Below are positions 18,529 through 27,706 of a stretch of 64,000 nt of DNA, piece after piece. Both the position numbers and the translations under genes were made by a program. Under the pieces are notes generated by a model. The model made no database searches. It was not told the DNA's origin and saw nothing but the letters and a program-made list of their open reading frames with translations. The DNA is from Neorhizobium tomejilense. Its GTDB lineage: Bacteria > Pseudomonadota > Alphaproteobacteria > Rhizobiales > Rhizobiaceae. The DNA is taken from NCBI GenBank assembly GCA_002968845.1, contig PVBG01000005.1, positions 307,958 to 371,957 on the forward strand. Direction: 5' to 3'. The stretch's first letter is position 1. Every line of letters starts with the position of its first letter.

Positions 18529-19370
18529 CGGTGCCGGTCAAGCCGCTCCTGACGGTCGAGGATCTGCGCGTCACCTTCCCGACCCGTACCGGCGACGTGC
18601 AGGCGGTCCGCGGCGTCTCCTTCGCGCTCGGCCGCGAACGGCTCGGCATCGTCGGCGAATCCGGCTCCGGCAAGTCGCAGACCGGGCGCGCGATCATGGG
18701 CCTGACCCCTGGCCACGCCAAGATCAGCGCGCGGAAGCTGGCTTTCGGCGACCGGGATCTGCTCACCATGCCGGCCCGCGAGCGGCGCGACCTGCGCGGC
18801 AAAAAGGTTGCGATGATCCTGCAGGACCCGAAATATTCGCTGAACCCGGTGATGACCATCGGCCGGCAGATCGTCGAGACGCTGAAGACGCACGAGAAGA
18901 TCTCGACCTCGGCGGCCAAGGCGCGGGCGCTCGCCATGCTGGAGGCGGTGCAGATCAACGATCCGGAACGGGTCTTTTCGCTCTATCCGCACGAGGTTTC
19001 CGGGGGCATGGGGCAGCGGGCGATGATTGCCATGATGCTGATCTGCGGCCCGGAACTGCTGATCGCCGACGAGCCGACCTCGGCGCTCGACGTCACTGTG
19101 CAGCTCGAAGTGCTGGATATCCTCGACAAGCTTGTGGCCGACCGAGGCATGGGCCTGATCTTCATCTCCCACGATCTCAGGCTCGTCTCTTCCTTCTGCG
19201 ACCGCGTCATCGTCATGTATGCGGGCCGGATCGTCGAGGAACTGCCGGCTGCCAATCTCGCCGATGCGCAGCATCCCTATACGCGCGGGCTCTTGAACTG
19301 CCTGCCGACCATTGGTTCCGACCGGCATCCGCTGCCCGTGCTCGACCGCAAGCCGGAGTGGGCGTTATGA
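18525..19370 (+). CDS. Peptide ABC ATPase (DppD-like)
   Basis: 281 residues from the ATG overlapping the DppC stop. Walker A GESGSGKSQ, signature VSGGMGQRAMIAMM, Walker B LLIADEPTSALD, switch His in ISHDL. The C-terminal LPTIGSDRHPLPVL belongs to the oligopeptide-transporter extension, but it is shorter than usual and seems to lack the Cys cluster of many DppD proteins. Confidence 0.9.
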   Translation: MTVPVKPLLTVEDLRVTFPTRTGDVQAVRGVSFALGRERLGIVGESGSGKSQTGRAIMGLTPGHAKISARKLAFGDRDLLTMPARERRDLRGKKVAMILQDPKYSLNPVMTIGRQIVETLKTHEKISTSAAKARALAMLEAVQINDPERVFSLYPHEVSGGMGQRAMIAMMLICGPELLIADEPTSALDVTVQLEVLDILDKLVADRGMGLIFISHDLRLVSSFCDRVIVMYAGRIVEELPAANLADAQHPYTRGLLNCLPTIGSDRHPLPVLDRKPEWAL

Positions 19371-20116
19371 CATCGGCTCTCTCCATCCGCGATATGGTTG
19401 TCACATACGACGAGTTTGCAGCACTCGATCATGTGAACTTCGATATCGGCACGGGCGAATCCTTCGGCATCGTCGGCGAATCCGGCTCCGGCAAATCGAC
19501 GCTTTTGCGCGCCGTCTCGGGCCTTGCCTCCTTCGACCAGGGCACGCTCAGCGTCAACGGTCGCCCCTATTCCGGCCGCAAGCGCGACAAGGAGTTCTAC
19601 CGCACCGTCCAGATGGTGTTCCAGGACCCCTATGGCTCGCTGCATCCGCGCCAGACGGTCGATCGCTTGCTGCTGGAACCGCTCGTCATCCACGGTTTCA
19701 CCGATATCGAGACGCGCATCAACCGGGCGCTCGACGAGGTGGGTCTCGGGTCGGGCTTTCGCTTCCGTTATTCGCACCAGCTTTCGGGCGGCCAGCGGCA
19801 GCGTATCGCGATTGCCCGGGCGCTGATCCTGGAGCCGAAGATCCTGCTGCTCGACGAGCCGACCTCGGCGCTGGATGCCTCGATCCAGGCGGAAATCCTC
19901 AATCTGCTCGAACAGGCGCGCCGCGACCGCAACCTCACCTTCGTGATGGTCAGCCACGATCTCGGCGTCATCAGCCATATGTGCGAGAGGCTGGCCGTGA
20001 TGAAAAACGGCAAGGTGGTCGAGACGGTGCCGCGGAAAGCACTGGAAAACCGCGAGTTTTCCGCCGATTATACCCGCCAGCTGCTCGTCGCCAGCGAAGG
20101 TTTTCGCCGCGGCTGA
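19367..20116 (+). CDS. Peptide ABC ATPase (DppF-like)
   Basis: 249 residues from ATG overlapping the DppD stop; short for DppF (commonly about 320), because the C-terminal oligopeptide extension is missing. Walker A GESGSGKST, signature [14 protein letters not shown], Walker B ILLLDEPTSALD, switch His in VSHDLGV. Completes the five-gene importer; could also serve the ATPase-less importer at 21272. Confidence 0.9.
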   Translation: MTSALSIRDMVVTYDEFAALDHVNFDIGTGESFGIVGESGSGKSTLLRAVSGLASFDQGTLSVNGRPYSGRKRDKEFYRTVQMVFQDPYGSLHPRQTVDRLLLEPLVIHGFTDIETRINRALDEVGLGSGFRFRYSHQLSGGQRQRIAIARALILEPKILLLDEPTSALDASIQAEILNLLEQARRDRNLTFVMVSHDLGVISHMCERLAVMKNGKVVETVPRKALENREFSADYTRQLLVASEGFRRG

Positions 20117-20197
20117 CGAGCGCCTCGATTTTATCTATGTCGCTATCCCGAAACCGGTCCGCGTTTTCGGGCGACATGTTTCAGCCGGCAGGATCGC

Positions 20198-21127
20198 ATG
20201 CAGCTTCGGGCGCTTATGTATTTCGACGAACTGGTCCGCACCAATTCGATGCGGGCGGCGGCCGAGAATCTCAACGTTGCTGCCACCGCCGTCTCCCGGC
20301 AGATCGAGAACCTCGAACATTATTTCGGCACGCCGCTCGTCGAGCGCAGCAATCGCGGCATCAAGCTGACTGCCGCTGGTGAGCTGCTGGCGGCGCGGGC
20401 AGGGCGGACGCTGCGCGAACTCGAACATGTCCACCAACTGATCGATGACCTACAGGGCCTGCAGCGCGGCAAGGTGGTGATCTATGCCAACGGCGCGACG
20501 GTCGCCAACCTGATCGCCCCGGTGCTTGCTGAATTCAGCCTGCGTTATCCGAAACTCCGGTTCGAGGTGGCGATCACCAGTGCGCGCGAGGCGGTCGAGG
20601 CGCTCGCCGGCGCCGAAGCTGATCTGGTCGTGACGCTGTTTGCACCAAAGATATCCGGGGTGAAGGTGCGGCTGCGCTCCGAGATCACCTATGACGTCAT
20701 CATGGCCGCCGACCATCCGTCCGCCGGTGCCAGGGAGCTGACACTGCGTGACCTCGTCCGTATGCCGCTCGCTCTTCCCGACAAGAATTTCGGCGCGCGA
20801 CAGGCCTTCGAGGAACTGTTCGCCAAGGACGGGCTGGAACTCGATCCGGTTTTCGTCACCGGTTCCCTGGAGATGCTGAAGGAACTGGTTCTGCGCCGCG
20901 CAGCGGTCACGCTGCTGCCGGCGCTTGCGGTGCAGCGCGAAATCGATTCCGGCCAGCTTGCGGCGGTGCCGATCACCGCCGGCAAGGCGGTGCGCACGCC
21001 GATCGATCTGTGTGTCGCGCCGGACCGCCAACTGTCGTTCGCGGCGGGCAAGCTCGTCGATTTCATCGAGCGCTTCATGCGCGGCGCCGATGCGCGCAAA
21101 TCGGCGCCTAAAAGGGCAAGCGCTTAA
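20198..21127 (+). CDS. LysR-family regulator between two peptide importers
   Basis: 309 residues. Winged helix at residues 3-60 (NSMRAAAENLNVAATAVSRQ, then YFGTPLVERSNRGIKLT), effector domain from about 92. Same strand as both importers; 144 bp before the next binding protein, so its likely target is the 21272-26088 operon. Effector unknown. Confidence 0.87.
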   Translation: MQLRALMYFDELVRTNSMRAAAENLNVAATAVSRQIENLEHYFGTPLVERSNRGIKLTAAGELLAARAGRTLRELEHVHQLIDDLQGLQRGKVVIYANGATVANLIAPVLAEFSLRYPKLRFEVAITSAREAVEALAGAEADLVVTLFAPKISGVKVRLRSEITYDVIMAADHPSAGARELTLRDLVRMPLALPDKNFGARQAFEELFAKDGLELDPVFVTGSLEMLKELVLRRAAVTLLPALAVQREIDSGQLAAVPITAGKAVRTPIDLCVAPDRQLSFAAGKLVDFIERFMRGADARKSAPKRASA

Positions 21128-21136
21128 TTACATTCG

Positions 21137-21157
21137 GTGTAGCGTTTTCGGCTACAC
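21137..21157. repeat. Inverted repeat between LysR and importer
   Basis: GTGTAGC (21137-21143) and GCTACAC (21151-21157) flank a 7-nt loop. It begins 9 bp after the LysR stop and lies 115 bp before the binding-protein start. No T tract follows, so it may be an operator or a weak terminator. Confidence 0.45.
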
Positions 21158-21271
21158 AGAGAACACAAAATTCTGCATTGTGTGTGCACCTGCGAAATGA
21201 CACACTTTTGGCAATCGACGATCCCGCAGGTGCCGATCAGGCGGGTCTCGTTCCAAAAAAGGGGATGACGG

Positions 21272-22801
21272 ATGGGCAGGATGACGCTTTTGGGCTCTGC
21301 TACCATATTGAAGAGTGCAGCTTTTGGCCTTGCGATCAGCGCGGGCCTGCTTTTAGGGCAAACCGGCGCGGAGGCGGCGGCAAAGACCGCGATCACGGTC
21401 GGGATGGCAATCGAGCCGGCCGGTCTCGATCCGACGGTCGCCGCACCGGTCGCGATCGGCCAGGTGACCTGGCAGAACATCTTTGAAGGCCTGACGACCA
21501 TCGACAGGGACGGAAAGATCAAGCCGCAGCTTGCCGAAAGCTGGCAGATCTCGCCGGACGGCCTGACCTACACGTTCAAGCTCCGCCAGGGTGTCAAGTT
21601 CCACAACGGCGTCGCCTTCGACAGCGCGGTTGCCAAGTTCTCGATCGACCGCGCCCGCGGCGCGGACTCGGTCAATCCGCAGAAGCGCTATTTCGCCTCG
21701 ATCGACACGGTCGAAACACCGGATGCGGCGACGCTGGTGCTGAAGCTCAAGCAGCCGGCCGGCAGCCTGCTTTACTGGCTCGGCTGGCCGTCCTCGACCA
21801 TCGTCGAGCCGAAATCGGCCGCCGACAACAAGACGACGCCGATCGGTACAGGCCCGTTCAAGTTCGTCAGCTGGTCGAAGGGTTCCAAGGTCGATCTCGC
21901 CAGGAATCCCGACTACTGGAACAAGGCCGTCTCCCTGAAGCTCGATACCGCGGCCTTCCGTTTCATCAGCGATCCGCAGGCCCAGGCCGCGGCGCTGAAG
22001 GCCGGCGACGTCGATGCCTTTCCGGAATTCGGGGCGCCCGAACTGATCAAGTCCTTCGAGGGCGACAAGCGGCTGACGACTGTCATTGGCAATACCGAGC
22101 TCAAGGTCGTCGCCGGCATGAACAACACCCGCAAGCCGTTCAGCGACAAGAAGGTACGTCAGGCGCTGATGATGGCGGTCGACCGCGCTACCGTCGTCGA
22201 AGGTGCCTGGTCCGGTTTCGGGACGCCGATCGGCAGCCACTACACGCCGAACGACCGCGGCTACAAGGACCTGACCGGCGTCTATCCCTATGATGTCGCC
22301 AAGGCGAAGGCGCTGCTTGCCGAAGCCGGCTTCCCGAACGGCTTCACCTTCACCATCAAGGCGCCGCAGATGGCCTATGCGCAGCGCACCTCGCAGGTGC
22401 TGCAGGCGATGTTTGCGGAAATCGGCGTGACGATGAACATCGAGACCACCGAATTCCCGGCGAAATGGGTGGCCGACGTGCTGAAGGCTGCCGATTACGA
22501 CATGACCATCGTCGCCCATGCGGAGCCGATGGACATCGACATCTATTCCCGCGATCCCTACTACTTCAACTACAAGAACCCGGCCTTCAACGACGTGCTG
22601 AAAAAGGTCGAGATGACCTCCGATGCCGCCGGACAGGAAAAGCTCTACGGCGAGGCTCAGACCATCCTCGCCAACGACGTGCCGGCGCTCTTCCTGTTCG
22701 TCATGCCGAAGCTCGGTGTGTGGGACGGCAAGGTGAAGGGTCTGTGGGAAAACGAACCGATCCCTTCGAACGTCCTGACGGATGTTCATTGGGTAGAGTG
22801 A
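21272..22801 (+). CDS. Peptide-type ABC binding protein (family 5)
   Basis: 509 residues. Signal peptide 1-36 (ILKSAAFGLAISAGLLLG, then EAAAK). Family 5 solute-binding fold: LAESWQISPDGLTYTFKLRQ near residue 80 and PVAIGQVTWQNIFEGL. Periplasmic receptor for the two permeases downstream. The distal amidase suggests an amide-containing ligand such as a glutathione-like or acylated amino compound, which is inference. Confidence 0.89.
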   Translation: MGRMTLLGSATILKSAAFGLAISAGLLLGQTGAEAAAKTAITVGMAIEPAGLDPTVAAPVAIGQVTWQNIFEGLTTIDRDGKIKPQLAESWQISPDGLTYTFKLRQGVKFHNGVAFDSAVAKFSIDRARGADSVNPQKRYFASIDTVETPDAATLVLKLKQPAGSLLYWLGWPSSTIVEPKSAADNKTTPIGTGPFKFVSWSKGSKVDLARNPDYWNKAVSLKLDTAAFRFISDPQAQAAALKAGDVDAFPEFGAPELIKSFEGDKRLTTVIGNTELKVVAGMNNTRKPFSDKKVRQALMMAVDRATVVEGAWSGFGTPIGSHYTPNDRGYKDLTGVYPYDVAKAKALLAEAGFPNGFTFTIKAPQMAYAQRTSQVLQAMFAEIGVTMNIETTEFPAKWVADVLKAADYDMTIVAHAEPMDIDIYSRDPYYFNYKNPAFNDVLKKVEMTSDAAGQEKLYGEAQTILANDVPALFLFVMPKLGVWDGKVKGLWENEPIPSNVLTDVHWVE

Positions 22802-22843
22802 AGTTTCACGCGATGAATTGGAGTGGCGCGCGCGCGGCAGACC

Positions 22844-22868
22844 GATCTCCCCCTCAGGGGGGGAGATC
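22844..22868. repeat. Palindromic rhizobial intergenic repeat, copy 2
   Basis: GATCTCCCCC (22844-22853) pairs with GGGGGAGATC (22859-22868); GCGGCACCGGC follows about 12 bp on, as at copy 1 (3781). It sits between binding protein and permease genes and would form a post-binding-protein hairpin. Confidence 0.6.
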
Positions 22869-22904
22869 AACGGGCGCTCGCGGCACCGGCATGGAGACCC
22901 ATTC

Positions 22905-23855
22905 ATGATCTCCATCGTCATCCGCCGAACCTTGAGCCTTGCCGTCACGCTGCTCATCGTCTCGCTGCTGATCTTCACCGTCATGGACCTGCTGCCCGGC
23001 GATCCGGCGGCGATCATGCTCGGCACCTCGGCGAGCCCGGAAACGCTCGCGGCGCTGCAGAAACAGCTGGGTCTCGACCAGCCGCTTCCCGTACGCTACC
23101 TCGCCTGGCTCGCCGGGGTCTTCCGGGGCGATCTCGGGCAGTCCTATACCTATGGCGTGCCGGTCGCGGGGCTGATCGGCGAAAGGCTTGCGGTCACTCT
23201 GCCGCTGGCGCTGATCGCCATCGTGCTCTCGGTCGCGATCGCCATTCCGCTCGGCGTTCAGGCGGCGCGCAAGCACAATGGGCCCTTTGATTTCGTCGCC
23301 GGATTGTTCTCCTATATCAGCATCGCGGTGCCGGCCTTCTGGGTCGGGCTGCTGCTGATCATCCTGTTCTCCACCATGCTCGGCTGGATGCCGGCGGGTG
23401 GGTTTCCCGGCTGGGACGCTGGGTTTCTTGCCGGCCTCAAGGCGCTCCTCCTGCCGGCCGTGGCGCTCGCCCTGCCGCAAGCCGGCGTGCTGACGCGCGT
23501 GGCGCGGGCCGCGGTTCTGGAGGTGATGAACGAGGATTTCGTGCGCACCGCCCGCGCCAAGGGCCTGAGCGAGGGCATCGCCATCTGGCGGCACGCCGTC
23601 CCGAACGCACTGGTGCCGGTGTTCACCATGCTCGGCCTGCAATTCACCTTCCTGATCGCCGGTGCGGTGCTGGTCGAGAACGTCTTCAACCTGCCGGGCC
23701 TCGGGCGGCTTGCCTATCAGGCGCTCTCCCAGCGCGACATCATCGTCATGCAGGATGTCGTGCTGTTCTTCTCGGCCCTGGTGATCCTGATGAATTTCCT
23801 GGTCGATCTCGCCTACCTGGTCGTCGACCCGCGCCTCAGGGCCGGTGCGCAATGA
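22905..23855 (+). CDS. Peptide-type ABC permease (DppB-like)
   Basis: 316 residues. ATG at 22905 directly precedes the first helix (ISIVIRRTLSLAVTLLIVSL); longer in-frame starts run through the upstream repeat and are rejected. Conserved DLLPGDPAAIMLG and the loop EDFVRTARAKGLSEGIAIWR. Stop overlaps the next ATG. Confidence 0.9.
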   Translation: MISIVIRRTLSLAVTLLIVSLLIFTVMDLLPGDPAAIMLGTSASPETLAALQKQLGLDQPLPVRYLAWLAGVFRGDLGQSYTYGVPVAGLIGERLAVTLPLALIAIVLSVAIAIPLGVQAARKHNGPFDFVAGLFSYISIAVPAFWVGLLLIILFSTMLGWMPAGGFPGWDAGFLAGLKALLLPAVALALPQAGVLTRVARAAVLEVMNEDFVRTARAKGLSEGIAIWRHAVPNALVPVFTMLGLQFTFLIAGAVLVENVFNLPGLGRLAYQALSQRDIIVMQDVVLFFSALVILMNFLVDLAYLVVDPRLRAGAQ

Positions 23856-24670
23856 AGAAACTGCTTCGCCGCCCTGTCTTCCTCGTCGGGCTCGTCATCA
23901 CGCTGGTGCTGTTTGCGGTGGCGCTGCTGTCGCTCGTCTGGACGCCGTTTCCGCCGACCAAGATGAACATCGTCCACAAGCTCAAGGCTCCTCTCGATTT
24001 CGGTCTCCTCGGTACCGACCAGTTCGGCCGCGACGTAGCCTCGATGCTGATGGTCGGAGCCTGGAATTCGCTGTCCACCTCCATTCTCGCGGTGCTTCTC
24101 GGCGCAAGCGTTGGCACGGCCATCGGCGTCGTCGTCGCCATGCGGCGGGGCTGGCTGGAACTCGTCGTCATGCGGGGCTGCGACATCATCTTCGCCGTTC
24201 CGCCAATCCTCTCGGCAATGATGCTCGGCGCCTTCATAGGATCGGGCCGGTTCACGGCGATCATCGCCATCGGCGTGTTCATGGTGCCGGTCTTCGCGCG
24301 GCTTTCCCTCGGCGCCGCCCTGCAGATCTGGACGCGCGACTATGTTACCGCCGCCGTCAGCATGGGCCGCCCGAAAGCCAAGATCACGCTCGTGCACGTG
24401 CTGCCGAACATCTCCAACCAGATCATCGTTCAGGTGACAATCCAGCTCGGCCTCGCGATCCTCACCGAGGCGGGCCTTTCCTTTCTCGGTCTCGGCATGC
24501 CGCCGCCAACGCCCACCTGGGGGCGGATGCTGGCCGACGCGCAGACTTTCCTCGGCCAGGCGCCGTGGCTGGCGCTGATGCCGGGGCTGGCCATCGCACT
24601 CGCCGTGCTCGGCCTCAACATGCTCGGCGACGGCCTGCGCGACCTCCTCGATCCCCGCGACAATTCCTGA
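23852..24670 (+). CDS. Peptide-type ABC permease (DppC-like)
   Basis: 272 residues. N-terminal helix, then GLLGTDQFGRDVASMLMVGA, the DppC periplasmic motif, and the loop DYVTAAVSMGRPKAKITLVH; C-terminal LLDPRDNS. Inner membrane partner of the permease at 22905. No ATPase gene follows, so the channel must borrow ATP-binding subunits, most simply those at 18525-20116. Confidence 0.9.
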   Translation: MKKLLRRPVFLVGLVITLVLFAVALLSLVWTPFPPTKMNIVHKLKAPLDFGLLGTDQFGRDVASMLMVGAWNSLSTSILAVLLGASVGTAIGVVVAMRRGWLELVVMRGCDIIFAVPPILSAMMLGAFIGSGRFTAIIAIGVFMVPVFARLSLGAALQIWTRDYVTAAVSMGRPKAKITLVHVLPNISNQIIVQVTIQLGLAILTEAGLSFLGLGMPPPTPTWGRMLADAQTFLGQAPWLALMPGLAIALAVLGLNMLGDGLRDLLDPRDNS

Positions 24671-24693
24671 TTTCGAAAAACGAAGATATTGCG

Positions 24694-26088
24694 ATGAATG
24701 ACCTCTTGAAATTGACGATCCGTGAGTTGCTCGATCTCTATTCGGCCAGGAAACTCTCGCCCTCGGAATACTGGCTGGCGGTCGAGGATCGGGTCGCTGC
24801 CTTCGAGCCGCATGTGCAGGCGCTCTACCTCTACGATCCGGACAGCGCCAGGGCGCAGGCCGCCGCCTCCACCGATCGCTGGATGAAGGGTGCGAGGCTT
24901 GGGCCACTCGACGGCATTCCGGTGACGCTGAAGGAACTGATCGCAACCAAGGGGCAGCCGGTGCCTCTCGGGACCGCTGCGGTCGAACTGGTGCCGGCCA
25001 TGGAAGACGCGCCCATCGCCGCACGGATGCGGGAGGACGGCGCGGTAATCTTCGCCAAGACCACCTGCCCGGACTACGGCATGCTCTCCTCCGGCCTGTC
25101 GAGCTTCCATCACCTCAGCCGCAATCCTTGGGATCTCACCCAGAACCCGGGCGGATCGAGCGCCGGCGCGTCGGCCGCCGGGGCGGCCGGTTTCGGCCCT
25201 CTGCATATCGGCACGGATATCGGCGGCTCGGTGCGCCTGCCGGCCGGCTGGACGGGGCTGTTCGGCTTCAAGCCGAGCCAGGGCCGTATTCCGCTTGATC
25301 CCTATTATGTCGGCCGCTGCGCCGGGCCGATGACCCGCACCGTCGAAGATACCGCTTTCTCCATGGCGACGCTGTCGCGTCCCGACTGGCGCGACGGCAC
25401 CTCGCTGCCGCCCAACGATTTCGACTGGCTGGATTTCGACGTCGACGTCAAGGGTCTGAAGATCGGCCTGATGCTCGACGCCGGCATCGGCCTTGCCGTC
25501 GAGGACGAAGTCCGCGATGCGGTCGTGGCGGCCGCCAACCGCTTCGAGGAGGCGGGGGCGATCGTCATTCCGGTCGAACCGGTCATGAACCGCATCATGC
25601 TCGACGGGCTAGACAGTTTCTGGCGCTCGCGCTTCTGGGGCGATATCGAGAAAATGCCGGAAGAGCGTCGGGCGCTGATCCTCCCCTATATCTACCAGTG
25701 GGCGGAAGGCGGCACCTACATTTCCGGCGTCGAGGCGGTGCGCGGCTTCAACCAGACGATCGAGATGCGCAAGGCCTGCGGAAGGCTGTTCACAACCGTC
25801 GACGCGGTGATTTCGCCGACCAATCCGATCGTTTCCTATCCGGCGGAATGGGCCTCGCCGACCAACGATCCCTCGAAACCTTTCGAGCATATCGGCTTTA
25901 CGGTTCCGTGGAACATGTCGGAACAGCCGGCCTCGTCGATCAACTGCGGTTTTTCGAAATCCGGCATGCCGATCGGCCTGCAGATCGTCGGCCCGCGCTA
26001 CGACGACCTGCTCGTGCTGAAACTCTCCAGGGCCTTCGAACAATGGACCGGGGGCGTTTCCGCCTGGCCCGAGCCGCCGGCCCCTTAA
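24694..26088 (+). CDS. Amidase (amidase signature family)
   Basis: 464 residues. ATG at 24694 gives a normal amidase N-terminus (LTIRELLDLYSARKLSPSEY). Catalytic Lys in PVTLKELIATKG, GGSSAGASAAGAAGFGPLHI signature start, and Ser nucleophile in DIGGSVRLPAG. The cis-Ser/Ser/Lys triad is complete. Cytoplasmic hydrolysis of an amide, probably of the solute brought in by the importer 23 bp upstream. Unrelated in detail to the amidase at 3832, which has the DMMGS variant. Confidence 0.9.
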   Translation: MNDLLKLTIRELLDLYSARKLSPSEYWLAVEDRVAAFEPHVQALYLYDPDSARAQAAASTDRWMKGARLGPLDGIPVTLKELIATKGQPVPLGTAAVELVPAMEDAPIAARMREDGAVIFAKTTCPDYGMLSSGLSSFHHLSRNPWDLTQNPGGSSAGASAAGAAGFGPLHIGTDIGGSVRLPAGWTGLFGFKPSQGRIPLDPYYVGRCAGPMTRTVEDTAFSMATLSRPDWRDGTSLPPNDFDWLDFDVDVKGLKIGLMLDAGIGLAVEDEVRDAVVAAANRFEEAGAIVIPVEPVMNRIMLDGLDSFWRSRFWGDIEKMPEERRALILPYIYQWAEGGTYISGVEAVRGFNQTIEMRKACGRLFTTVDAVISPTNPIVSYPAEWASPTNDPSKPFEHIGFTVPWNMSEQPASSINCGFSKSGMPIGLQIVGPRYDDLLVLKLSRAFEQWTGGVSAWPEPPAP

Positions 26089-26136
26089 GTTTTCCAAACC
26101 TTCCGGGTGATTTCCGCTTCGGCGCAACCGTGCCGG

Positions 26137-26161
26137 GGAACAATCGCGCCTTTGTAGCGTT
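26137..26161 (+). promoter_or_regulatory. EcfG-type promoter of the DUF883/holin-like pair
   Basis: GGAAC (26137-26141), 16-nt spacer, CGTT (26158-26161). This is the general stress sigma factor consensus of alphaproteobacteria. It lies 149 bp upstream of the DUF883 start. Confidence 0.7.
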
Positions 26162-26310
26162 CAACGGCGGCGAGAAGAACCGTGAAGTGAGTGGCGTGCG
26201 CCGCTCGCTTGGGGGGACCGATCCCGTTCCACGTTTCCGACGCCGTTTGATTCTGCGCAAAGCCTTCCGCGGCGCGCATCCTCTAAGGTCCGCAAAACAG
26301 GAGATCCGAT

Positions 26311-26658
26311 ATGCCCGCAGCCAACCCCACGACCGACTTCGCCCGCAACGGCACCGGCCAGAATTCGTCAGCCAGCAAGGATGTCGAAGCCCAGATCCAG
26401 CAGCTCCGTGACGATATCGCAGCGCTTACACGCAGCGTTGCCGCGGTCGGCACCGAGAAGGCCAGCGAATACAAGGGCAAGGCTCGTCGCGTCGCCGGCG
26501 ACGCCGCCGATGCCTCGATGCAGATGGTGGAAGCTGCGCGCGATCAGGCACTGTCGATGGAAAGGGACCTGGAGCGTCAGATTCGCGCCAACCCTATCCA
26601 GGCCGTCGCCATCGCCGCCGGCGTCGGCTTCCTGTTCGCGCTGCTGACGCGCCGCTGA
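26311..26658 (+). CDS. DUF883 (ElaB/YqjD-type) membrane-anchored protein
   Basis: 115 residues. Low-complexity N-terminus, a helical region (about 24-95) predicted to be amphipathic or coiled, and a C-terminal membrane anchor ending GVGFLFALLTRR, the DUF883 hallmark. Family members bind ribosomes at the membrane in stationary phase in E. coli; whether this one does is unknown. A good Shine-Dalgarno (AGGAGAT) lies 6 bp before ATG. Overlaps the next gene by 1 bp and follows an EcfG-type promoter, so it belongs to the general stress response. Confidence 0.85.
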   Translation: MPAANPTTDFARNGTGQNSSASKDVEAQIQQLRDDIAALTRSVAAVGTEKASEYKGKARRVAGDAADASMQMVEAARDQALSMERDLERQIRANPIQAVAIAAGVGFLFALLTRR

Positions 26659-27113
26659 TGATGGCAGGACTTGGTCCCCTGTTGGCTTCGCTCGCCGCGA
26701 TGGATGTCGCGGCGTTCACGCGGAGGCTCAAAAGAAACGCGGCCCTTTACGCGCTGGTGCTGCTTTTCCTGCTGACCGCCTACGGGCTGCTGGTGGCGGC
26801 GCTCGCCGTCTATCTCGCCGGCATATGGGGGGCGCCGATGGCGTTGCTGGCAGTCGCCGGCGGCGCGCTTGTGCTGGCACTCGCCGTCTATCTGTGGGTC
26901 GTGATCGCCAACGGTGCCGAACAGCGTCGCAAACGGGAAGCCGCAGCCTCCAACAGTTCCAAGGCGCTGATGATGACGGCGGCTCTGACGGCATTGCCGC
27001 TGCTCGTCAAATCCCGCCCTCTTCTGCTCGTCGCGGCGGTCGCCGGTCTCGGCTTCCTCGCCACCAAAACCATGGGCGCTTCGAGCCGCCAAGATTCCGA
27101 GCCGGCCGAGTAG
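26658..27113 (+). CDS. Phage-holin-like (Phage_holin_3_6/DUF1469) membrane protein
   Basis: 151 residues with two strong hydrophobic helices (about 32-55 and 60-85) and a third near 123-135. The layout and partnership with a DUF883 gene match the putative superfamily III holin group common in stress operons; a lytic role is unlikely. Start ATG overlaps the previous stop. Inner membrane. Confidence 0.75.
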   Translation: MMAGLGPLLASLAAMDVAAFTRRLKRNAALYALVLLFLLTAYGLLVAALAVYLAGIWGAPMALLAVAGGALVLALAVYLWVVIANGAEQRRKREAAASNSSKALMMTAALTALPLLVKSRPLLLVAAVAGLGFLATKTMGASSRQDSEPAE

Positions 27114-27333
27114 CGGATTTTTCGGCCGCCCGACCTATCCCCGACCCGATCAATGGCCGCCTGCCTCGCGCAGGCAGCCATATTCCGCGTTGTGCTGGGC
27201 CTGCTCTCGACGAAAGAGGGGGCTTTGTGGGTAATGGCAGGCGGTTTGCGACCGCCCTGTGTCTTTTGTAAATGACCGGGCGTTCTTTCGGTGGTCTAGC
27301 CGAATTTCGTTGTCGAATCTCGGGCGGACTTAA

Positions 27334-27681
27334 TTGTTGCGAATCCTCGTTGTCGATCCGGAGTTCCTGGTGGCCATGGAAGTGGAAACCGTTCTTACCG
27401 AGGCGCTTGCCTGCGAGGTTAAGATCGCTACGCCGCGCACCTATGCAATGGATCTGGAGCAAGGCCTGTTTGACGTCGTCGTCATCGACTCCGCCCTGGT
27501 TCGAGGGGAGAGCGAGGATGCCGCGCTTCGGTTGAGAGCCTGCGGGGCCGGATTGGTTTTCACTACGCTCAGTGTCGACGACATGGACGGTCTGAAGGGT
27601 TGGGACGGAATAGCCGTCGTCGCAAAACCGTTCGACGACCACCACCTCGTCGACGCCGTCAAAAACGCCGCCCGGATGTGA
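27334..27681 (+). CDS. Orphan single-domain receiver protein, degenerate
   Basis: 115 residues, TTG start (27334 or 27337; no ATG is possible before residue 15). CheY-like: Asp8 begins beta-1 but the usual second acidic residue is Pro9 (VVDPE); phospho-acceptor Asp52 (VVIDS), Thr77/78 (VFTTLS) and Lys98 in VAKPF are kept. No output domain. The beta-4 region GLVFTTLS loosely recalls the FAT-GUY single-domain regulators that tune the general stress response in sphingomonads. It is convergent with ecfG. Loss of one acidic residue could weaken Mg binding. Confidence 0.72.
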   Translation: MLRILVVDPEFLVAMEVETVLTEALACEVKIATPRTYAMDLEQGLFDVVVIDSALVRGESEDAALRLRACGAGLVFTTLSVDDMDGLKGWDGIAVVAKPFDDHHLVDAVKNAARM

Positions 27682-27706
27682 GCGGCGTCTTCTCAAGTGT
27701 GGAAGA

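Noticed and set aside
26658..27113. Holin-like gene as evidence of a prophage
   Set aside because: No other phage gene nearby; DUF883 partner and EcfG promoter point to a stress operon.
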